Assembly: GCF_029407905.1 (NCBI RefSeq)
Contig: NC_073635.1
Coordinates: 42,585,501-42,649,500 of the forward strand
Length of the DNA stretch: 64,000 nucleotides
Direction: 5' to 3'
Source: Bubalus kerabau
Taxonomy: Eukaryota; Chordata; Mammalia; Artiodactyla; Bovidae
In this document: positions 59,584 to 64,000 of the stretch, piece after piece
Position numbering within the stretch: position 1 is the stretch's first letter
How the letters are laid out: every line of letters starts with the position of its first letter
Position numbers and translations under genes: made by a program
Notes under the pieces: model-generated
The model's input: the letters and a program-made list of their open reading frames with translations, nothing else
What the model was told of the DNA's origin: nothing
Database searches by the model: none

Positions 59584-59789
59584 TAAATATGATATCATGT
59601 TTTTTTTTTCTTTTAACCTTCTCACTCTTTTCCAGTGGTAAAATAATTTTCTGCCACTTTTTCATAACCACCTACTACCATATAATGTTTTCATATCTCA
59701 CTCATAATGGTTCCCCGTGTGTCCCAGAAAACCCAGCATCTGTAAAATGATGTACACAGCTTCATGTTCTGCCCCATTTCACATATCCA

Positions 59790-60315
59790 ACAACTCTTAA
59801 TCTGCTGCAACCCAACTGGCCTCCTAGATGTTCTTCAGACAGGAAAAGATACGATTACAGAGCTGTATGATTAAATATTCCACTTCCTTCAGATCTCCAC
59901 TCAAATGCTACCTTCACAATGAGTTCTACTTTGGAAAGGCTAATTAAAATTATACCATCAACAATAAGAACACATGTATACCTATGGCGGATTCATTTTG
60001 ATATTTGGCAAAACTAATACAGTTATGTAAAGTCTAAAAATAAAATAAAAAAAAAAAAAAGAAATGCTTCTAGTCTTATACATCTTATATTTAAATTTAA
60101 AATGTTTTCCATAGCATACAGTTTCAGCCTTTTGCTATTTAATTTCCTTGTCCCTTATGTTGTTATTTATTGTTTCTTATTTATCTTTTCTAGTATATTG
60201 TGAAATCTTTTAGGACAGGAATCTTTGCCTCTTTCATCACCTGATATATCTCAAGTGCTTTGAACAATGTCTAGTTCATAATAGACAATAAATATTTTAA
60301 AATAAATGTTGATTT
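59790..60315 (+). mobile_element. L2 LINE 3' end with an L1 tail inside
   Basis: CACTTCCTTCAGATCTCCACTC and CAAATGCTACCTTCACAATG on the left, then on the right AGGACAGGAATCTTTGCCTC and AATAGACAATAAATATT, in the order of the L2 3' UTR. The L1 tail at 59967-60060 separates the halves. Confidence 0.62.
59967..60060 (+). mobile_element. Ruminant L1 3' terminal fragment
   Basis: ACACATGTATACCTATGGCG then GGATTCATTTTGATATTTGG and an A-rich tail; same ending as at 9881-9956. Confidence 0.87.
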
Positions 60316-60899
60316 TTTAATGTGTGTATACATGAATAATTACATATATTATCTTAATAAATTTACAGCATTTTAAATTAAATGAGCAATGAATCTGTAA
60401 CTAGAACACTCATATTAATTCCAGGTTCTTTATGAAATAGTTCTTTGATGCCAACCTACTTAACCTCTTATTTGCCTGGCCTGTAATATTAATATAATTA
60501 TATTTTACCATTTCACTTTTTGGATTAGTGTCAAGATCAATAAGTTAGTTCATATGAACACAGTCATAAACTTTAAATCAACAAATATTTTAATTAGATA
60601 TTATTAAAAATAAAATGAGGCTTATATAAAATTTTAAGGATTTTTTTGGCAAAAATAGATTTTAATTGGGCATCATAAATATTAGAGAAAGGAAAATTCT
60701 GAAGAACTATCCAAAATGAAATAATTTCATAGGCAGAGGGAGCAGAGTCAAGGAACATATGCTAGGCAAAAGAGTGGGTTTGTTATTGAAAGATTACTTT
60801 CCTCTGGGGAAAGCAGCTCTCTATTAGGCAGATCACCCAATAGTGCTGATAAGACAGTTCCTGACTGTTTAAGATTTTACTTCTGGAGATCTGAAACTG
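60316..60899. other. AT-rich sequence without recognised genes
   Basis: Nothing firmly recognised. The stretch 60790-60960 may be the reversed LTR of the env-bearing ERV beside it, but no ends or TSD are clear. Confidence 0.4.
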
Positions 60900-62280
60900 T
60901 AATTAAATTAAATCTGGTTAGGTGACATGAGGCTTAGCATAAACAGCTCCATTTTGTACCTACTGTCTTGTTTTTAACAATGTCCACCTTTTGATCAGAC
61001 TCTCAGCTTAACAGAGAGATATGATAATAAATTTAAGGCATTAGCACTAGTTCCAGCTACCACTGTGGAATTCTCAAAGTGTTTGCTAGATCTTTGTGTG
61101 GCATTCATAAGTCACACCATTCACATTCTTTAAGTTGGTTGTTCTCTTTGTTCTTTTTCCTTTGTTCTATTCATGGGAAGATTATTTGCTTGAAGATTAG
61201 AAGCTGAAACCACATGTTTAAAGCTGTTGAGAAAATACAGTTCACCATGGTTACTACTATGATTATTATAAATATGATAATCCAGTGTCTGAAATGCACT
61301 TTGGAGCCATGGTCCACAAGACCCTAACTGCTTAGAGTCAAATAAGTCAAGGAAAGATCTCATTGAAGAAGTCACTTTCTTCAGCCAGTTGACTTGTTCA
61401 ATAATCTTACATAGTTGAGTCTCAAATTTCTTGAAAGTGTTAATCCAAGTGCATCAAGTGGCGTTTGTCATAATACAAATAATTCTTTGGTTAGCTAGAG
61501 GGTAATCAAGGGCTATCTCATTATAAGATATTCTATTATCAAGAATAATTGGCCAGAGTATCTAGGGATTTTAAATTGGACAGCTATGGCTTTAGGAACA
61601 GATTCTGTGATGTCTTCAAGAAGATATTATCTTCAAGAAGATAACTTCAGTAGAAGTTCCTGACCATAGTCTCATTTGCACTTACACTGAACCAGGGTAG
61701 CAAGGGTCTGCCAAAGAAAGCAAATTTTGAATGATGACTGTCTTGGTAATGACGGTTTGAGTCAGTGGCTGAGAACAGAAGGATGACTGCCCTGAAGGTC
61801 AGTAAAATTTGAGTCTATGGATTATATAGATAGTTTTATTCTGGTTATCTGTGCCTTATATACATTTCTCTATACAAAGTCTGGATGAAAGTTTCCCTGG
61901 GTTTATGGAAGTTGATTAGAGATATGGGAAATGTACTTAAAGGGGATAGGAAGCCTCACATGACAGAAGAGATGAATTTTTTCCAGGGAAACTGAGGCAT
62001 AGGAAATCAAGGATAATTTTTTTTAATGGATGGAACTATAAAATCATAGCAAATTCAAAATTCCTCTGGAAGTTGGATTACTTTTCTCCTCCATTCTATC
62101 CCATACAATGGTCTGAGATACATGAACAATGACATGTTTCCAAGCCAGAGGCAGGTGAAAATAGTCATAAATATCTTCATGGTGTAAGATTTGGGAAGAG
62201 TATGGTCAGCCAGAGAGGAAAGGAGGAATTTAAAGAAATTTACCTTATCAGATATCTTGGGAGGAAGCAGTTTACCTCTA
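60900..62280 (-). pseudogene. env: ERV env relic (transmembrane subunit readable)
   Basis: On the minus strand, about 61380-61520 reads ALDYPLANQ, then C-IMTNAT with a stop where the first Cys of a CX6CC motif is expected, then CTWIN. This is the usual transmembrane ectodomain of gamma-type env. The frame 61130-61375 continues with LGSCGPWLQSAFQTL, which precedes the membrane anchor. Frameshifts follow, and the surface subunit to the right (61700-62280) is not clearly readable. No gag or pol was found next to it, so it is a separate, older ERV from the one at 1-6956. Confidence 0.6.
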
Positions 62281-62315
62281 TGTCAGCTAATTCTGCTCCT
62301 AGTCAACCTGATTTT

Positions 62316-62397
62316 GAGGTCTCCAGCACTTACATGAGATCTGATCCACTTGAGGTCTCCATGTAAATGCTGGAGACCTCAAGTGGATCAGATCTCA
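62316..62397. repeat. Overlapping inverted repeats with a 26-bp perfect arm
   Basis: Arms 62335-62360 and 62372-62397 are exact reverse complements (26 bp) around an 11-base loop. In addition 62316-62335 pairs with 62361-62380 at 19 of 20 positions, so the right side is a near-complete reverse copy of the left. GAGGTCTCC occurs in direct repeat at 62316 and 62352. Confidence 0.94.
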
Positions 62398-62645
62398 GGT
62401 GGTTTAAGTGATAAAGAATCCGCCTGGAAATTCAGTAGACTGAGCACACACGAAGCATAAGAAGCAGATTTCACGTGGAACTTTCTTCAGTTGTGAAACA
62501 TTCACCCATCTAACACCTTGTAATTTGGCAACCGTGTCAATGGTCAAAGTATTGGTAGAGTCCTCTCCATGAATTGCACTTTTGCAAAAGCTTCAGAGTA
62601 AAACAATTTGTTGTTTCAGTCACTAAGTCCTGTCAGACTCTTTTG
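62391..62645 (+). mobile_element. Possible dispersed Bov-tA fragments
   Basis: TCTCAGGTGGTTTAAGTGAT and AAAGAATCCGCCTGG (62393-62437) resemble the tRNA-like head of Bov-tA. TTGTTTCAGTCACTAAGTCC (about 62611-62630) resembles a reversed SINE/BovB tail. The 170 bases between are not SINE, so these may be unrelated fragments. Confidence 0.4.
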
Positions 62646-62799
62646 CTAGTAAAACAATAACTGCCTGCAAATGTCAAAGACTTAAAAATGTCCACATTAA
62701 ATATCTAATGAGTTCATTATAAAGAAATTTAAAAAAATCTGTCATTGCTGAAACATACAACAATTTAAGATAAAACAGGAATTACAGCTGACAATATTG

Positions 62800-63006
62800 T
62801 GCATTCGTCATGCCCAACTCTTTGCAACCCCATGGGCTATAGCCCACCAGACTCCTCTATCCATGGGATTTTTCCAAGCAAGAATACCGGAACATGTTGT
62901 CATTCCCTTCTCCAAGGGATCTTCCTGACCCAGAGATCAAACTCATATCTCTTGCATCACAAGAATTGGCAGGCAGATTCTTTATCAGTGAGCCATCTGG
63001 GAAGCT
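62800..63006 (-). mobile_element. Bov-tA SINE
   Basis: Reversed full-length copy, from ATTCGTCATGCCCAACTC to GCCATCTGGGAAGCTC. TSD not resolved. Confidence 0.9.
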
Positions 63007-63302
63007 CTAGCAACATTGTACAAAGCACATAAAATTTTGCATGCATCCATGTAAGTATAATCCAAGAATGCTTATTATCACTTTTTGAGCAATGTTTTCC
63101 ATGTAATTTAATAATCCCATATAAACCTATCTGTTTATAATCCATCTTTCACAAAATAAGATAAATCCTTTGAGATTTTTCCAGAGGCCCCTGGAAAAAT
63201 AATTTGATCTCGAGAAAATGTCAAAGGTTTGAACATTTGATTAAACAGGATGTCATATTATTAGGAAACAATACTTAATTTTCTATTTACCTAAGTGACA
63301 AT

Positions 63303-63494
63303 GAAAGTGAAAAGTGATAGTAACTCAGTCAAATCCAATTCTTTGCAATCCTATGGACTGTAGCCTGCCAGGCTCCTCTGTCCATGGAATTCTCTAGGCA
63401 AGAGAACTGGAGTAGGTAGCCATTCCCATCTTCAGGGGATCTTCCTGACCCAGGGATCCAACCCAGGTTGTATCTGAGCCACCAGGGAAGCCCA
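63303..63494 (-). mobile_element. Bov-tA SINE
   Basis: Reversed copy ending CCACCAGGGAAGCCC, with the tRNA-like head shortened. TSD AAGTGACAAT (63293-63302 and 63495-63504). Confidence 0.92.
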
Positions 63495-63504
63495 AAGTGA
63501 CAAT

Positions 63505-63836
63505 AAAAGACAGCAAAGATGAATACAGAAGATTAAATAGATGTCAACAGAACGCATAGCTTTTCTTTTACTGAGATGACTAAGTTTGCTTAAGCAGTAA
63601 AGATCTGATGAAATCAGTGTGAAGAACAATGAGACACAACATTTTGTTGTTCAGGTAGATTATGTAAAAAGTGAAGAAAAACATTTGCTTGCAATTTCTT
63701 GTTAATACCAGACCAATAACTGAAGAAAACTTTATTCTTTTATCAGAGACACAAATTCTAATTTTAACTTGATTAATTTAGCCCAAATTCTAACTTTGCA
63801 TCTGTGTACTTTTGATATTAAAACCCATTTTTAGGG
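63505..63836. other. Unassigned sequence
   Basis: No gene or repeat recognised. Confidence 0.5.
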
Positions 63837-63837
63837 G

Positions 63838-64000
63838 ACTTCCTTGATGATCCAGTGGCTAAGAATCTGTGCCCCCAATGCAGGGTGCCAAGGTTCCATA
63901 TCTGATCAGGGAACTATTAATAGATTCCACATGCCATAACTAAAACTTCTCACACCACAAGGAAGATTAAATATCCTGTATGCCACAACATACAGGACCC
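63838..64000 (+). mobile_element. CHR-type tRNA-derived SINE, cut by window end
   Basis: GGACTTCCTTGATGATCCAG head, then AAGAATCTGTGCCCCCAATG and CCATATCTGATCAGGGAACT, the forward form of the SINE at 20690-20825. Confidence 0.82.

Noticed and set aside
1..64000. Host gene exons or an undescribed gene system
   Set aside because: No exon-like conserved protein stretch, splice-bounded frames or gene cluster could be supported by reading; introns of a distant gene cannot be excluded.

Overview
This is a mammalian genomic window, almost certainly from a bovid ruminant (cattle or a close relative). It carries many RTE-type BovB LINEs together with Bov-tA and Bov-A2 SINEs, whose tails and tRNA-like heads are diagnostic of ruminants. 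It also has young ruminant L1 3' ends, a cetartiodactyl CHR-type SINE and several endogenous retroviral (ERV) LTRs. I find no host protein-coding gene, no rRNA or tRNA gene and no CRISPR array. Every long open frame I can explain is a piece of a retroelement, a retrovirus or a DNA transposon.

Layout. 1-6956: 3' part of a class I (gamma-like) ERV in the order gag, pro, RNase H, integrase, env tail, 3' LTR. Its reverse transcriptase and most of env are missing, and a BovB is inserted in env. 7664-8123: solo class I LTR with a 4-bp target-site duplication (TSD). 9517-15080: long minus-strand BovB reaching into its 5' region, split by a short L1 tail and by a 1335-bp class II-like solo LTR with a 6-bp TSD. 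15209-25446: further BovB, SINE, L2 and L1 copies, including an LTR that received a BovB and then a Bov-tA. 25447-36400: AT-rich, mostly unrecognised sequence with L2, MER5A, a reversed LTR carrying a primer-binding site, and a Bov-A2 cluster. 37179-40857: old Tigger1 DNA transposon with a decayed transposase, broken up by later insertions. 41520-47545: L1, BovB and a second class II-like LTR whose 5' edge contains a piece of BovB. 47546-52104: AT-rich unrecognised sequence. 52105-59583: BovB copies, one with a 397-codon open frame, and a 5'-inverted L1. 59790-64000: L2, an old retroviral env relic on the minus strand, a 26-bp perfect inverted repeat and SINEs.

How the parts relate. The window records successive insertions rather than a working pathway. 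L1, BovB and the SINEs share the LINE target-primed mechanism, and many copies have readable TSDs that give their order of arrival. Nothing here looks like an intact new biological system. The most unusual items are the LTR with a BovB-derived 5' extension inside its own TSD (45239-46432), the overlapping inverted repeats at 62316-62397, the 17-bp hairpin at 56954-56997, and very short retrotransposed fragments with clean TSDs (26588-26622 and 47455-47538). Family names come from recognising sequence, not from a database search, so subfamily labels are provisional.
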